Assembly (NCBI RefSeq): GCF_019720915.1
Contig: NZ_JAHKSI010000001.1
Span: 3,224,001 to 3,288,000 of the forward strand
DNA: 64,000 nucleotides
Direction of reading: 5' to 3'
Source of the DNA: Alkalihalobacillus sp. TS-13
GTDB lineage: Bacteria; Bacillota; Bacilli; Bacillales; Fictibacillaceae
The position numbers and the translations under genes were made by a program. Under the pieces are notes generated by a model. It ran no database searches, was not told the origin of the DNA, and saw nothing but the letters and a program-made list of their open reading frames with translations. Numbering within the stretch: position 1 is the first letter of the stretch; each line of letters begins with the position of its first letter. Of the stretch, positions 51,337 through 60,040 are shown piece after piece.

Positions 51337-51385
51337 TCCAATCTTCCTTTCTTTTCCCCGATTGTGGTTAAAAGCGTTGTAAGCC

Positions 51386-51829
51386 TTAAGCCTTCGATTC
51401 AACTTCCATCATTTTATTGACGCGCCGTTCGTGGCGGCCACCTTCAAATTCTGTTTGGAGCCAGACTTTCGCAATTTCCTTTGCTACTCCTGGACCAATG
51501 ATCCGTTCGCCCATCGCAAGTACATTCGAGTCATTGTGAAGTCTTGTAACTTTTGCACTGAACAAGTCATGTACAAGCGCACAACGGACGCCATCCACTT
51601 TATTCGCTGTGATTGACATACCGATTCCTGTCCCGCAGATCAAGATGCCTCTGTCAACTTCTCCATTTGCTACCTTTTCTGCTACCGGGACTGCGTAATC
51701 AGGATAATCGACCGAATCTTCACAATTACATCCTACATCTTCGTATTGGATGTTCAATTCATCCATGACATCTTTTATATCTTCTTTGATTTTGTAACCT
51801 GCATGGTCACTTCCGATTGCAACTTTCAT
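51386..51829 (-). CDS. rpiB: Ribose-5-phosphate isomerase B
   Basis: 147 residues from ATG at 51829 (GGAGGA upstream; the frame is open further but homologues start at [16 protein letters not shown]). The LacA/RpiB motif [17 protein letters not shown] contains the catalytic Cys, and [20 protein letters not shown] holds the conserved His. It interconverts ribose and ribulose 5-phosphates. B. subtilis ywlF is the equivalent gene. Confidence 0.94.
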   Translation of the reverse strand: MKVAIGSDHAGYKIKEDIKDVMDELNIQYEDVGCNCEDSVDYPDYAVPVAEKVANGEVDRGILICGTGIGMSITANKVDGVRCALVHDLFSAKVTRLHNDSNVLAMGERIIGPGVAKEIAKVWLQTEFEGGRHERRVNKMMEVESKA

Positions 51830-51943
51830 TGTAGTAAGATCCTCCAGTATAATGATGTTTGTGTTCATTGTAAGGGGATGTGTGTTCTCTTTCAACATGA
51901 CTGTTTTCCCTTATCTTGTTTATCTCAGGTTTTGAATGCTTTT

Positions 51944-52537
51944 TCAACTATATTTTTCAGTCAATTTCCGTACAAGTTCGTCCAATTCTTTAAACGTTTG
52001 ACAATATAATTCCTTCGGGCCACCGAACGGATCGGAAACATCCATGACTGGCATGGATTGTTCAAGTCTTTCAGCTTCAGTAATAAGGTCCTGTATTTTA
52101 GTGAACAGCGCCTGTTTTTCAGCATCATTACCATCATCTGTTTCGTAGATTTGAACTCTCAACTGTTCGATTTTGTCGTATACCTCATCCAATTTGTCGA
52201 GCGTTTCTTTATGATCGGAGACGTGTTCTCTAATCGTATGCACGTTCTTCAATTTAGAGGGGAATTGAGAGATGATCGCTTGTTTATGCTGTGTGGTCAT
52301 CGTCAAAATCAAGTCCGCCCATTCTACCAAATCTTCTGTCAGAGGTTGAGATTTATGATTGTACAGGATGCCTTCATCTTTTAAAACCTCAATGGATTGT
52401 AAACTTGCGGGACTTCCATAAGCTGCATAGATCCCTGCGGACTGGACCTCGATCTTCCCCTTGGAATAATGTCGCAACAACGCTTCTGCCATCGGACTGC
52501 GGCAGGTGTTTCCAGTACATACGAATAATATATTCAT
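51944..52537 (-). CDS. ywlE: Protein-arginine phosphatase YwlE, with internal insertion
   Basis: 197 residues, about 47 more than B. subtilis YwlE. The P-loop is CTGNTCRSPM (residues 7-16); Thr in the loop, where tyrosine phosphatases have Ile, is the feature that gives phosphoarginine specificity. The general acid Asp is in DVSDPFGG (about 163-170). The extra part (about residues 112-160) between REHVSDH and the acid loop is charged and probably a helical hairpin. YwlE reverses McsB arginine phosphorylation. The gene is separated from mntP by a MITE-like element. Confidence 0.9.
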   Translation of the reverse strand: MNILFVCTGNTCRSPMAEALLRHYSKGKIEVQSAGIYAAYGSPASLQSIEVLKDEGILYNHKSQPLTEDLVEWADLILTMTTQHKQAIISQFPSKLKNVHTIREHVSDHKETLDKLDEVYDKIEQLRVQIYETDDGNDAEKQALFTKIQDLITEAERLEQSMPVMDVSDPFGGPKELYCQTFKELDELVRKLTEKYS

Positions 52538-52690
52538 CCAAATGCCTCCTATTGCTAGCTTGGCAGTTCAACACCATGTTTATAACTCTTATTTTATAGA
52601 ATGCATGGAGCAGGTTCAATGTTTCGGTTCCGTACACCAAAAACGAGTCCAGTCAAAAAGAACCCGCATTGCATTTTTTATCTATTGGGC

Positions 52691-53008
52691 TTTGTTAATA
52701 ATATTGTTGATTTCTGACTAAGTTTAATTGAAGCGAAATTTGCGACACTCCTGCAGGAAAAGCGAGCGAAAGTAGGTTAATTCAGTGAAGTGATGTCTAG
52801 CTCAGCGACCAGGCACTTGGATCACTTCAAACTTCCTGCGGCGGCAACACATTGATTGACATCCTTATGAGTTAGCCCACGCAGAACCAAGTCTTTGTTT
52901 GGTTCGAGCCTCCTCGTCAGTCTTCCAGTGACCTACGTGCCTAACCGGTCGCTTCCGCTTTTCATTAGCCCGCGGAAAGGGAGTGAATTTCGCAAAAATC
53001 AAAAATAA
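52691..53008. repeat. MITE-like element, long form (family A, copy 5)
   Basis: Contains ACTCCTGCAGGAAAAGCGAG, CTCAGCGACCAGGCACTTGG, an insert shared with copy 6 (AACCAAGTCTTTGTTTGGTT region) and CGCGGAAAGGGAGTGAATTT. Both ends carry GTTGATTT-like and GCGAAATT elements in inverted orientation. It fills the 493-base gap between ywlE and mntP; the remaining bases show nothing else. Confidence 0.82.
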
Positions 53009-53012
53009 GGTA

Positions 53013-53044
53013 TATAAAAAAGCCATCTATTTAAAAGATCAGCT
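53013..53044 (-). terminator. Terminator overlapping the end of mntP
   Basis: On the minus strand AAGCTGATCT pairs with AGATGGCTT (bulged) across a seven-base loop, followed by TTTTTT. The stem includes the last mntP codons. Confidence 0.65.
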
Positions 53045-53582
53045 TCAACCCGAAGGACAGAAGGATGCATCCACCTAAAGCCTCACTGTAGGACCCGAAC
53101 CATTTTTGCGTTTTCCGGCCGATCAGCAAACCGATCCAGGTCAAGCCCATGCTGATGATTCCGAACAAAAGGATCGTCAAGATCACTTTTGCCCCAAAAA
53201 TACCGAGGCTAAGCCCGACTGAAAAACTATCTAAACTCACACTTAACGAAAAAAGCCATATACCGAATCCTTTAGGAGTGATGAACGGTTCATCCGACGT
53301 ACGTAAAGAGGAAATGATCATCTGAATGCCAAGGAGAATTAAAAGCCCCCCGCCGATCCATGTGGCAAGATTGCCAAAATGCAGGGTAAGCTGTTTTCCT
53401 ATTGTCATCCCTAATAAAGGCATAATCATATGAAATAGTCCGATCAAAAGGCCGATCTTGCAAATCTGGCGAATTCGGAGTGTGATCATTCCCATCCCTA
53501 GTCCCATCGAAAACGCATCCATACCTAAGGCTATCGCCATGATGATAAGTGTGATCAATTCATCTAAGAGTCCAGTAGTCAC
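53031..53582 (-). CDS. mntP: Manganese efflux pump MntP (YwlD)
   Basis: 183 residues with six membrane helices in two repeats, each with an Asp motif: [15 protein letters not shown] (about 17-31) and [16 protein letters not shown] (about 120-135). MntP exports manganese. The start is set at GTG 53582, backed by GGGGGAGGG; an ATG 13 codons upstream would add residues absent from the family. Position next to ywlE matches B. subtilis ywlD. No yybP-ykoY riboswitch was recognised upstream. Confidence 0.9.
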   Translation of the reverse strand: MTTGLLDELITLIIMAIALGMDAFSMGLGMGMITLRIRQICKIGLLIGLFHMIMPLLGMTIGKQLTLHFGNLATWIGGGLLILLGIQMIISSLRTSDEPFITPKGFGIWLFSLSVSLDSFSVGLSLGIFGAKVILTILLFGIISMGLTWIGLLIGRKTQKWFGSYSEALGGCILLSFGLKLIF

Positions 53583-53619
53583 AGTCGCCCTCCCCCTTTG
53601 TCCATACTTCACCTTATGC

Positions 53620-53641
53620 ATGTCTACTTCGGATTAGACAT
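53620..53641. promoter_or_regulatory. Inverted repeat between mntP and the histidine kinase
   Basis: ATGTCTA and TAGACAT form a perfect 7-bp inverted repeat with an eight-base spacer, 38 bases upstream of mntP. It could be an operator, for example for a metal sensor; it does not clearly match the MntR box. Confidence 0.3.
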
Positions 53642-53811
53642 TTCTTACATGGATAGGGGAAAATCGAGTTTTGACGAAGGAGAATTGGAATTAATAGTGA
53701 ATTTATACGAAGGACGAATAATTTCGGTTTTAATGTTCCGATTTGTTGATGGATGGGGATTGTTGTTTTGTATTCACTCTCCCAGATTAAATAAAAAGGC
53801 GGAGGATCAGC

Positions 53812-56022
53812 ATGAACTCTTTTTATCCAAATATCTCTAATGATCAGAATGATAAAAGCGATTCTATCTTAACAAGAGCTGAGGAATTGGAGTTTAAGGA
53901 TCAGGTACAGGACAGCATGATGTTCATCGTCGAAAAATCACAATCAAGCTACAAGTTTGTCAATTGCCAGGGAAATTTGTTGAGGAAGTTCGGATTCGAG
54001 GTTTCTGATATAAAAGGAAAAGAACTCGATGAATGCTTACCAACTGACCATACGCTTAAAAGAATCATTTCATATGACCGCGCCTGGGAAGGCAATGCTG
54101 TTACATACGAAGATCGATTGAATGGGATACCATACATCGGAGCAGTTTCTCCAATCTACGACAGTAAAGGGAACGTAAAGCAACTACAGGGTTTCTGTTT
54201 TGATATCAGCAAGAAAAAGCAGATTGAACAACGATTGAGGGAGCGTGAATACTACTTCCGTACGCTTTTCAAGTATCATCCAGACGGAATTTTCACCCTT
54301 AACAAGGATGGGAGGTTTCTATTTGTCAATCCAGCGGTCCTCTCCATTTGCGGCTATGAAGAGAATGAGATGATCAATGCTCACTTCATGCCACTTATCG
54401 TTCCAGAAGAAAGAGATAATGCTACTGAGTATTTCCGAAAAGCAAACAGCGGTGAAGTCATGGATTTTGAAACGGTCGTCTTCCATAAAGATGGACACCG
54501 TGTCAACGTTCAAGTGACCAACATCCCGATTGTCATGGATAATAATGTCCATAGCATCTATGGAATTGTACATGATATAACAAGACAAAAGAAACGTGAA
54601 AAAGAAATCCATCTATTGAGGGACCGACTGTCGTCAATGATCTACCATTCGGCCGATTCAATCGCGATTTTTGATATGGATGATTGCCTTGTCAATGCGA
54701 ATCCGACCTTCGAAAGGTTTTATGGCTGGAAGGCGGAAGAGTTAATTGGAAAAAAGGTGCCTTATATTCCTGACGATTACAAAAATGAGTATGCCAAAAT
54801 CCTGGATGAAGTGAAAAAAGGTAAAAACTATTCCGGGGTAGAAACGACACGGGCCACCAAGGATGGGGCGAATTTTTACGCTAGTGTGACGCTTTCTCCA
54901 TTAGAAGATGAAGAAGGAAATATCATCGGGTATTCCGCAATCTCAAGAGATATCAACAAGCAGAGAATAGCACAAGACGCCTTGCGGAAACAAAATGAAC
55001 ACTACCGGATCATCACGGAACATACGATGGATCTCATCAATGTTTTCCATCCAAGTGGGCAAATTTTGTACTCTTCTCCTTCTCATGCTACGATTCTTGG
55101 CTATGAAGCCGGACGGTTTAAAAATATGGAGTGGACGAATGTCATCCATCCGGACGATTTGTCTTCTGTCATACAATCGATCGTCAACATGAAGGAGACG
55201 AAGGATTCTTCAAAAATCGAATTCCGTGTAAAAAATGCAGACGGGAATTGGGTCGTATTGGAGTGTTATGGGACAGTTGTCCTCAATTATCAGAATGAAG
55301 TCGAATCATTCGTAACGATTTCACGTGATATAACTGAACGGAAACAAACGGAGGATTTTCTGAGGAAGTCGGAAAAACTGGCCGTCCTTGGAGAACTTGC
55401 AGCAGGTATCGCCCATGAAATCAGGAATCCACTCACCTCATTAAAAGGATTCACCCATCTGCTGAAGGCGAATTCTGGTGATGAAAATCTCGAATACTAT
55501 GACATCATGCTGTCTGAGCTTGACCGTATCAACACGATCGTCGGGGAGTTCATGATGCTAGCGAAACCACAACCTCGCAACGTTAAACCAAATGATCTCT
55601 CAAAAATATTAAAAGAAGCGACTTCATTGTTGGAAGCACAAGCGAATCTTTATAACATCCAATTCCTGCTGGATTTCGATTCGGTTTTGAATGTGAATTG
55701 CGAAGCCGACCAGATGAAACAGGTCTTCATCAATCTTATGAAAAACGGAATCGAGTCGATGGAATCAAGCGGTGGCTTATTAATGATCAGAGCAATCTGT
55801 AATGAGGATACCGTCACAATTTCGTTTATCGATGAAGGCTGCGGAATTCCAGAAAAAAAGCTGGCAAGCATCGGCGAGCCTTTTTACACAACGAAGGAAA
55901 AAGGAACCGGCCTTGGCATGATGATTTGTAATAAGATCATTGAAAACCATAACGGTTCAATCGCGATCGAAAGTGAGGTGGATAAAGGGACAAAAGTTAG
56001 TGTCACCTTGCCACGGGATTGA
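53812..56022 (+). CDS. Orphan PAS-domain sensor histidine kinase, sporulation-kinase type
   Basis: 736 residues, no membrane helix. Four PAS/PAC units: about 28-140 (weak), 145-260, 272-385 and 395-510, each ending in a GxxxDIT-like segment. The HisKA box AAGIAHEIRNPLTSLKGFTH gives phosphoacceptor His535, and the ATPase domain has the N box (NLMKNGIESM), DEGCGIP and GTGLGMM. There is no response regulator nearby, which together with cytoplasmic PAS sensing suggests a Kin-type input to the Spo0 phosphorelay. It is inserted between sua5 and mntP, which are adjacent in B. subtilis. GGCGGAGGA precedes the start. Confidence 0.9.
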   Translation: MNSFYPNISNDQNDKSDSILTRAEELEFKDQVQDSMMFIVEKSQSSYKFVNCQGNLLRKFGFEVSDIKGKELDECLPTDHTLKRIISYDRAWEGNAVTYEDRLNGIPYIGAVSPIYDSKGNVKQLQGFCFDISKKKQIEQRLREREYYFRTLFKYHPDGIFTLNKDGRFLFVNPAVLSICGYEENEMINAHFMPLIVPEERDNATEYFRKANSGEVMDFETVVFHKDGHRVNVQVTNIPIVMDNNVHSIYGIVHDITRQKKREKEIHLLRDRLSSMIYHSADSIAIFDMDDCLVNANPTFERFYGWKAEELIGKKVPYIPDDYKNEYAKILDEVKKGKNYSGVETTRATKDGANFYASVTLSPLEDEEGNIIGYSAISRDINKQRIAQDALRKQNEHYRIITEHTMDLINVFHPSGQILYSSPSHATILGYEAGRFKNMEWTNVIHPDDLSSVIQSIVNMKETKDSSKIEFRVKNADGNWVVLECYGTVVLNYQNEVESFVTISRDITERKQTEDFLRKSEKLAVLGELAAGIAHEIRNPLTSLKGFTHLLKANSGDENLEYYDIMLSELDRINTIVGEFMMLAKPQPRNVKPNDLSKILKEATSLLEAQANLYNIQFLLDFDSVLNVNCEADQMKQVFINLMKNGIESMESSGGLLMIRAICNEDTVTISFIDEGCGIPEKKLASIGEPFYTTKEKGTGLGMMICNKIIENHNGSIAIESEVDKGTKVSVTLPRD

Positions 56023-56109
56023 GCAGGATAGGTTTGGGTTTCGAGGGGGAAGGTGGCGCGAATTTAGCAGAACGTTGTCGTTTGGCCGTAAAAAACACAA
56101 AATTCAGTC

Positions 56110-56150
56110 CTAAAAAAACGGGATTGACCTTCATTAGGTCAGTCCCGTTC
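56110..56150. terminator. Strong hairpin between the kinase and sua5
   Basis: AACGGGATTGACC and GGTCAGTCCCGTT pair over 13 bp with a seven-base loop. Seven As precede it on the plus strand, giving a U-tract for sua5; the stem includes the last sua5 codons. It may also stop the kinase transcript. Confidence 0.88.
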
Positions 56151-57200
56151 GTTGTTTTCTGCAATCACCCGATTACCGGCTGCTTTTAAAAGACGATTCA
56201 TAAGGGCTTCTCCCATGCCTTCAATCGGATACGTTTCTCCTAAAATCACATCGACTTCCGTTTCGTCAAACGCCCGGAGCTGGTGATACAACTTTTGTGC
56301 GACCCCTTCTACTTGTAAGGAGGAGCCTAAGATTTTAACTTCATCGGCTTGAAGCTGACTCGCCAATTCCTCACTGACAAGCACACCAACCTTCTTTCCT
56401 TCCCGTTGAAATTCTTCAATTTGAGACTGGAAAAAGACTGTGTTCCCATCTATTAAGTACAACGGGGCATCTGGTGCGTAATGGGTATATTTCATCCCAG
56501 GAGATTTCGGGACCTGGTGCGTTTCCAAAAGGGCGCGATCCCATTTCACATCACTGACAACTGTTTCGAGCTGAGCTTTCGTAATGCCGCCAGGGCGTAA
56601 GATCGTCACCCTTTCCCCAGTTACTTCAACGACAGTCGACTCTAAACCAACACCGGTCGCACCTCCATCAATGATCCCTTTGATCCGCCCATTCAAATCC
56701 TGATAAACATGCTCGCCTATCGTCGGACTCGGTTTGCCTGATCGGTTTGCGCTAGGAGCCGCAAGAGGCAAACCACTCGCTTCGATCAAGGCAAGTGCAA
56801 CGGGATGGTCCGGCATCCGCACGCCGACACTTGCTAAACCGGCAGTCGTACGTTCAGCAATACGATCAATTTTCGGTAAAATGATCGTGAGAGGGCCTGG
56901 CCAAAACCGGTCCATCAGTCGCTCTGCCGTTTCATTCCATGAAGAAGCAGCCTGCGACAACTGATCTTTATTCGCAATGTGTACAATCAGTGGATTGTCG
57001 CTCGGACGACCTTTAGCTTCGAAGATTTTTTCAATGGCTTTGTTAGAACAAGCATCCGCTCCAAGGCCATAGACAGTTTCAGTTGGAAAGGCGATAACCT
57101 CCCCTTCTCTTATCCACATTGCCGCTTCCTTTATTGCTGGATGTTCTTTAATATTATCCACATTTTCCACATTCCATTTTGTAGTTATCAACTGTTCCAT
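56139..57200 (-). CDS. sua5: L-threonylcarbamoyladenylate synthase Sua5 (YwlC)
   Basis: 353 residues: YrdC domain (about 20-210) with the entry motif AFPTETVYGLGADACS and KxR/SxN residues in FEAKGRPSDNPLIVHI and APSANRSGKPSPT, then a linker and the C-terminal Sua5 domain (about 235-345). It makes threonylcarbamoyl-AMP for t6A37 of ANN-decoding tRNAs. AAAGGAG precedes the ATG. The first 90 coding bases contain DnaA-box sequences. ywlB lies upstream, as in B. subtilis. Confidence 0.95.
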   Translation of the reverse strand: MEQLITTKWNVENVDNIKEHPAIKEAAMWIREGEVIAFPTETVYGLGADACSNKAIEKIFEAKGRPSDNPLIVHIANKDQLSQAASSWNETAERLMDRFWPGPLTIILPKIDRIAERTTAGLASVGVRMPDHPVALALIEASGLPLAAPSANRSGKPSPTIGEHVYQDLNGRIKGIIDGGATGVGLESTVVEVTGERVTILRPGGITKAQLETVVSDVKWDRALLETHQVPKSPGMKYTHYAPDAPLYLIDGNTVFFQSQIEEFQREGKKVGVLVSEELASQLQADEVKILGSSLQVEGVAQKLYHQLRAFDETEVDVILGETYPIEGMGEALMNRLLKAAGNRVIAENNERD

Positions 57201-57292
57201 GTGGGTAAGTACTCCTTTAAACTGTAGATTATACTTGGGTTTTCACAATCTACCCACAAGCAATCCGGGTCTGTGGACAATGCTGTGGATAA
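57110..57292. promoter_or_regulatory. DnaA-box cluster over the sua5 start
   Basis: Perfect TTATCCACA at 57110-57118 and 57154-57162, TTTTCCACA at 57163-57171, and on the other strand TTACCCACA (57200-57208), TTGTCCACA (57272-57280) and a perfect TTATCCACA (57284-57292). Three exact and three one-mismatch 9-mers in 183 bases. The ywlC region of B. subtilis is one of its few stable DnaA-binding clusters, and such clusters titrate DnaA and restrain initiation. Confidence 0.85.
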
Positions 57293-57736
57293 CTATTGTG
57301 TATCAGTAAGGCTGTGTTTCATTATTGCAATCTGGTCTTTATCGTACTGTTGCAAATGAGCACTTTCCAGGAGGCTTTCTGGCACCTTGCCATATGGAAC
57401 CTCCATGAATCCTAACGTATAGAAAATCGAGGTCACTTTTGTCAACAAATAGACGGTTTTTATCCCCTGTTGATCGGCGAGCCTGATGATGGCTGTCAAC
57501 AGACGAAGCAGCAGTTCTTCTGATGAATACTCCTTGTCCAAAACAAGCGAACGGATCAAACCGCTTTCCCCGAATCGTTCTAGTCCTACCGTACCTGCCA
57601 TTTTCTTTTTGTCGGTTTCAAGGATGATGAACGTTTGGATACATTCTTCGATTCCCTCATTCGATAGGCCGGCCTGTGCAACAAACTTTTTTATAGATGG
57701 GGCATCATTCGTTTCAGCTGGACGAAACGATAACAT
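57293..57736 (-). CDS. ywlB: GNAT-family N-acetyltransferase (YwlB-like)
   Basis: 147 residues. The GNAT pattern is visible: N-terminal RPAETNDAPSIKKFV, beta-4/5 region GLIRSLVLDKEYSSEELLLR (about 58-77, a diverged acetyl-CoA loop) and a late YTLGFMEVPYGKVP. The substrate is unknown. It lies between sua5 and spoIIR, matching ywlB of B. subtilis. It ends one base from the last DnaA box. Confidence 0.85.
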   Translation of the reverse strand: MLSFRPAETNDAPSIKKFVAQAGLSNEGIEECIQTFIILETDKKKMAGTVGLERFGESGLIRSLVLDKEYSSEELLLRLLTAIIRLADQQGIKTVYLLTKVTSIFYTLGFMEVPYGKVPESLLESAHLQQYDKDQIAIMKHSLTDTQ

Positions 57737-57921
57737 CTCACCCTCTCCTTTCTAGCAATTCTACTCTATTCTATGAGCGGAGAGAAGAGAATATCCCATC
57801 TTTTATGAGACTTGTTATCTTTTTAAAGAAAAACTTGGCAAAGCCTTAGGTCTTGGCTAAGCCTTTTCAATATGAACCTTTAATAGGACGTAAAAACAGC
57901 CTTATGTCTTAAAAGGAAAGA

Positions 57922-57953
57922 GGGAATCTATCATTCTATGTGAATAGATTCCC
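57922..57953 (-). terminator. Terminator overlapping the end of spoIIR
   Basis: GGGAATCTAT and ATAGATTCCC pair perfectly over 10 bp; the minus-strand exit is TCTTTCCTTTT. The stem includes the last spoIIR codons. Confidence 0.75.
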
Positions 57954-58580
57954 GACTGCTCCAAATAGATTTTCAATGAGTTCGAAAACGAAGAATTTCA
58001 CTTCAGGTTCTTCCTCAGTAGTGTTCTGGACTGTCTCTGCAGACTCTTGCGGATTTTCATCACTTTGAACGGCATCCCCATTGTCGAAGTCGAGGAAACA
58101 CAACGGCGGGAACAATACACACCACCAGTTTGCACCTGTCGCCTCTCCGATTGAAATCAAGACAGCTTCATAATCCCCAGCTGGATAGACTAGATCCCCA
58201 TAAAGCTTGGTCGGGAATGGCACAGTTCCGAATTTTACAGAAAACGTTTCATCGATCCCTTTATTAGAAAGTGCCTGTTGAACGATTTGTGTGATGGATG
58301 GCAACTCACTTTTGATGATCTTTCTTGCTTCATCGATCGAATCGATGCCGAATACCCAGTTCGTGATTTCCTCGTTCACTCTGTCACGTATGGTTCTTTT
58401 TAATTCTTGGTCGGCTTGCGAGTCACTGTTAGCGAGAATCCGTAGACGAATTGACTCGTCTGGAATCACTTGCTCAGGTACATTATTGAATGACGCATTC
58501 GCAACCTTAATTTGAGTTTCATAGAATACAACCAATAAAATTAATGATAATAGTATGATAACAATTGATTTCCGTTTCAT
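57936..58580 (-). CDS. spoIIR: Stage II sporulation protein SpoIIR
   Basis: 214 residues: an N-terminal signal or anchor segment (about 5-25) and the SpoIIR domain with SIRLRILANSDSQADQELKR (about 43-62), VRD-type IRDRVNEEI and GATGANWWCVLFPPLCFLDF, reading GEATGANWWC here. SpoIIR is secreted from the forespore and triggers SpoIIGA to process pro-sigma-E. A sigma-F-like promoter precedes it with a short leader. The C-terminal 45 residues (acidic, then hydrophobic FFVFELIENLFG) are more variable. Confidence 0.95.
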   Translation of the reverse strand: MKRKSIVIILLSLILLVVFYETQIKVANASFNNVPEQVIPDESIRLRILANSDSQADQELKRTIRDRVNEEITNWVFGIDSIDEARKIIKSELPSITQIVQQALSNKGIDETFSVKFGTVPFPTKLYGDLVYPAGDYEAVLISIGEATGANWWCVLFPPLCFLDFDNGDAVQSDENPQESAETVQNTTEEEPEVKFFVFELIENLFGAVGNLFT

Positions 58581-58606
58581 TTCTCACCCACACCCTTTCT
58601 GGTAGA

Positions 58607-58636
58607 TAGTGTGGACGACAAACGGATGATTTATAC
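58607..58636 (-). promoter_or_regulatory. Candidate sigma-F promoter of spoIIR
   Basis: Minus-strand GTATA (58632-58636) and GTCCACACTA (58607-58616) are 15 bases apart, against GYATA and GGNNANANTR, with one -10 mismatch. B. subtilis spoIIR is sigma-F dependent. Confidence 0.65.
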
Positions 58637-58660
58637 TAGTAATCTATTTAATTTTTATAT

Positions 58661-59003
58661 GAATTACTTCCTGCGAAACCCACTCCCTTTCCGCGGGCAA
58701 ACGAAAAGCGGAAGCGACTCGATTAGTCACGAAGGTCGCTGGAAAACTGACGAGGAGGCTCAAACCAAACAAAGACTTGGTTCTGCGTCCGCCGACTCAT
58801 AAGGATGTCAATCAATGTGTCGACATGCCGTAGGAAGTTTGAAGTGATCCAAGTGACTAGTCGTTGAGCTAGACATTACTTCTTTGCATTAACCTACTTC
58901 CGCGAGCCTCCTCACGAGTTCCTCGCTGCGGGGTCTCGCCTGGATCGCTTTTCCCGCAGGAGTGTCGCGAATTTCGCTTACAAACAACAAAGGCTTATAA
59001 CAG
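58661..59003. repeat. MITE-like element, long form (family A, copy 6)
   Basis: Inverted relative to copies 3 and 5. From the left: CACTCCCTTTCCGCGGGC, AAAGCGGAAGCGACTCGATT, the AAGACTTGGTTCTGCG insert, AGTTTGAAGTGATCCAAGTG, then CCTCCTCACGAGTTCCTCGC and TTTTCCCGCAGGAGTGTCGC. The right end finishes TTATAACAG (58995-59003) like copy 3. It starts about 25 bases beyond the spoIIR -35 element. The remaining 170 bases to prmC show no feature. Confidence 0.82.
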
Positions 59004-59173
59004 AGCCTTACTCTTAAAGTCGCAAATTTCGTAATTTCGTAATAATGAATGTTTCTCTTAGGCTCTTTTAGTAATGGTTGCTGTTTTTCACAATTCTAAT
59101 GGAATGGTGTTAAAATATCCTCATTTTCCGGCCTTCAAAATATTAAACCGCAGCCTGTCAAAAAGCTTTTCAG

Positions 59174-60040
59174 TCAGTCTACCACACCGATGACGATCCG
59201 CTCTTTTCCATTGATATCTGTGAGGATTTCCGTCTCGATCTGATCCCCGAACGTTTCCCGTAACAATGAGGCGACCGTTATCCCTTGATCATAGCCGACC
59301 TCGAATGCGATCAGTCCACGTTCTTCAAGAACATCGGGCAGCGTATCGATCATCTTTTTATAAAACTGATAGCCATCTGCCCCGCCGACCAGTGCTCGGA
59401 TCGGTTCATAATCTTTTACAATCGAGGAAAGTGTCTGGATATCTGCCTCCGGTATATATGGCGGGTTCGACACGATGACGTCGAAACGCTCACGAGACAC
59501 TAAAAATGGTTGGAACAAGTCTCCTTGCATCCAACGGACATCCGCTCCAAGAATACGGGCATTTTCACGTGCAACCTGTATTGATTCTTCTGCGATATCC
59601 ACGCCCGTCACGTTGAAGTCTGGACGTTCAAGCTTCAAGGTGATCGCAATGATACCACTCCCTGTGCCGATATCTACCACATTGAGCTCGTCCCGTTCCG
59701 GAAAGTGCTTCTGAATACGTTCAAGAACCGCCAGTACAAGCTCTTCGGTTTCAGGTCTCGGAATCAAGACCTCAGGGCTGACCGTAAAAGGCCTTCCGTA
59801 AAACTCTTCTGTTTTTGTGATGTATTGGACCGGAGTCCCTTCCGCATGCTTTTTTACATAATCGGAAAATTGCTGCTCTTCCTCTTCAGTCAAAACACGT
59901 TCCAACGAAGAGAGCATTTCACTGCGCCGCGCACCGAGAATATGACAGAGAAGCCATTCCGCCGCATTCGGTTCTCTGCCTTTTTCGTCTAAAAAAGAAG
60001 AAGCCCATTTGAGGGCCCCGATCACATTCATTCTGCTCAT
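59174..60040 (-). CDS. prmC: Release factor glutamine methyltransferase PrmC
   Basis: 288 residues: helical N-domain, then a class I SAM fold with VVDIGTGSGIIAITL (about 119-133) and the catalytic NPPY in VIVSNPPYIPEADI (about 187-200). It methylates the Gln of the GGQ motif of release factors. The start overlaps the prfA stop by one base, and prfA is its substrate gene, as usual. AGCATAATG gives little ribosome site, so coupling with prfA is likely. Confidence 0.95.
   Translation of the reverse strand: MSRMNVIGALKWASSFLDEKGREPNAAEWLLCHILGARRSEMLSSLERVLTEEEEQQFSDYVKKHAEGTPVQYITKTEEFYGRPFTVSPEVLIPRPETEELVLAVLERIQKHFPERDELNVVDIGTGSGIIAITLKLERPDFNVTGVDIAEESIQVARENARILGADVRWMQGDLFQPFLVSRERFDVIVSNPPYIPEADIQTLSSIVKDYEPIRALVGGADGYQFYKKMIDTLPDVLEERGLIAFEVGYDQGITVASLLRETFGDQIETEILTDINGKERIVIGVVD

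Noticed and set aside
53583-53811. yybP-ykoY manganese riboswitch before mntP
   Set aside because: The distance from the start is too short and no matching conserved core was found; only a simple inverted repeat is present.
53598-53840. 80-codon plus-strand frame before the kinase
   Set aside because: It lacks a ribosome site, overlaps the kinase start out of frame and the mntP regulatory region, and shows no family features.
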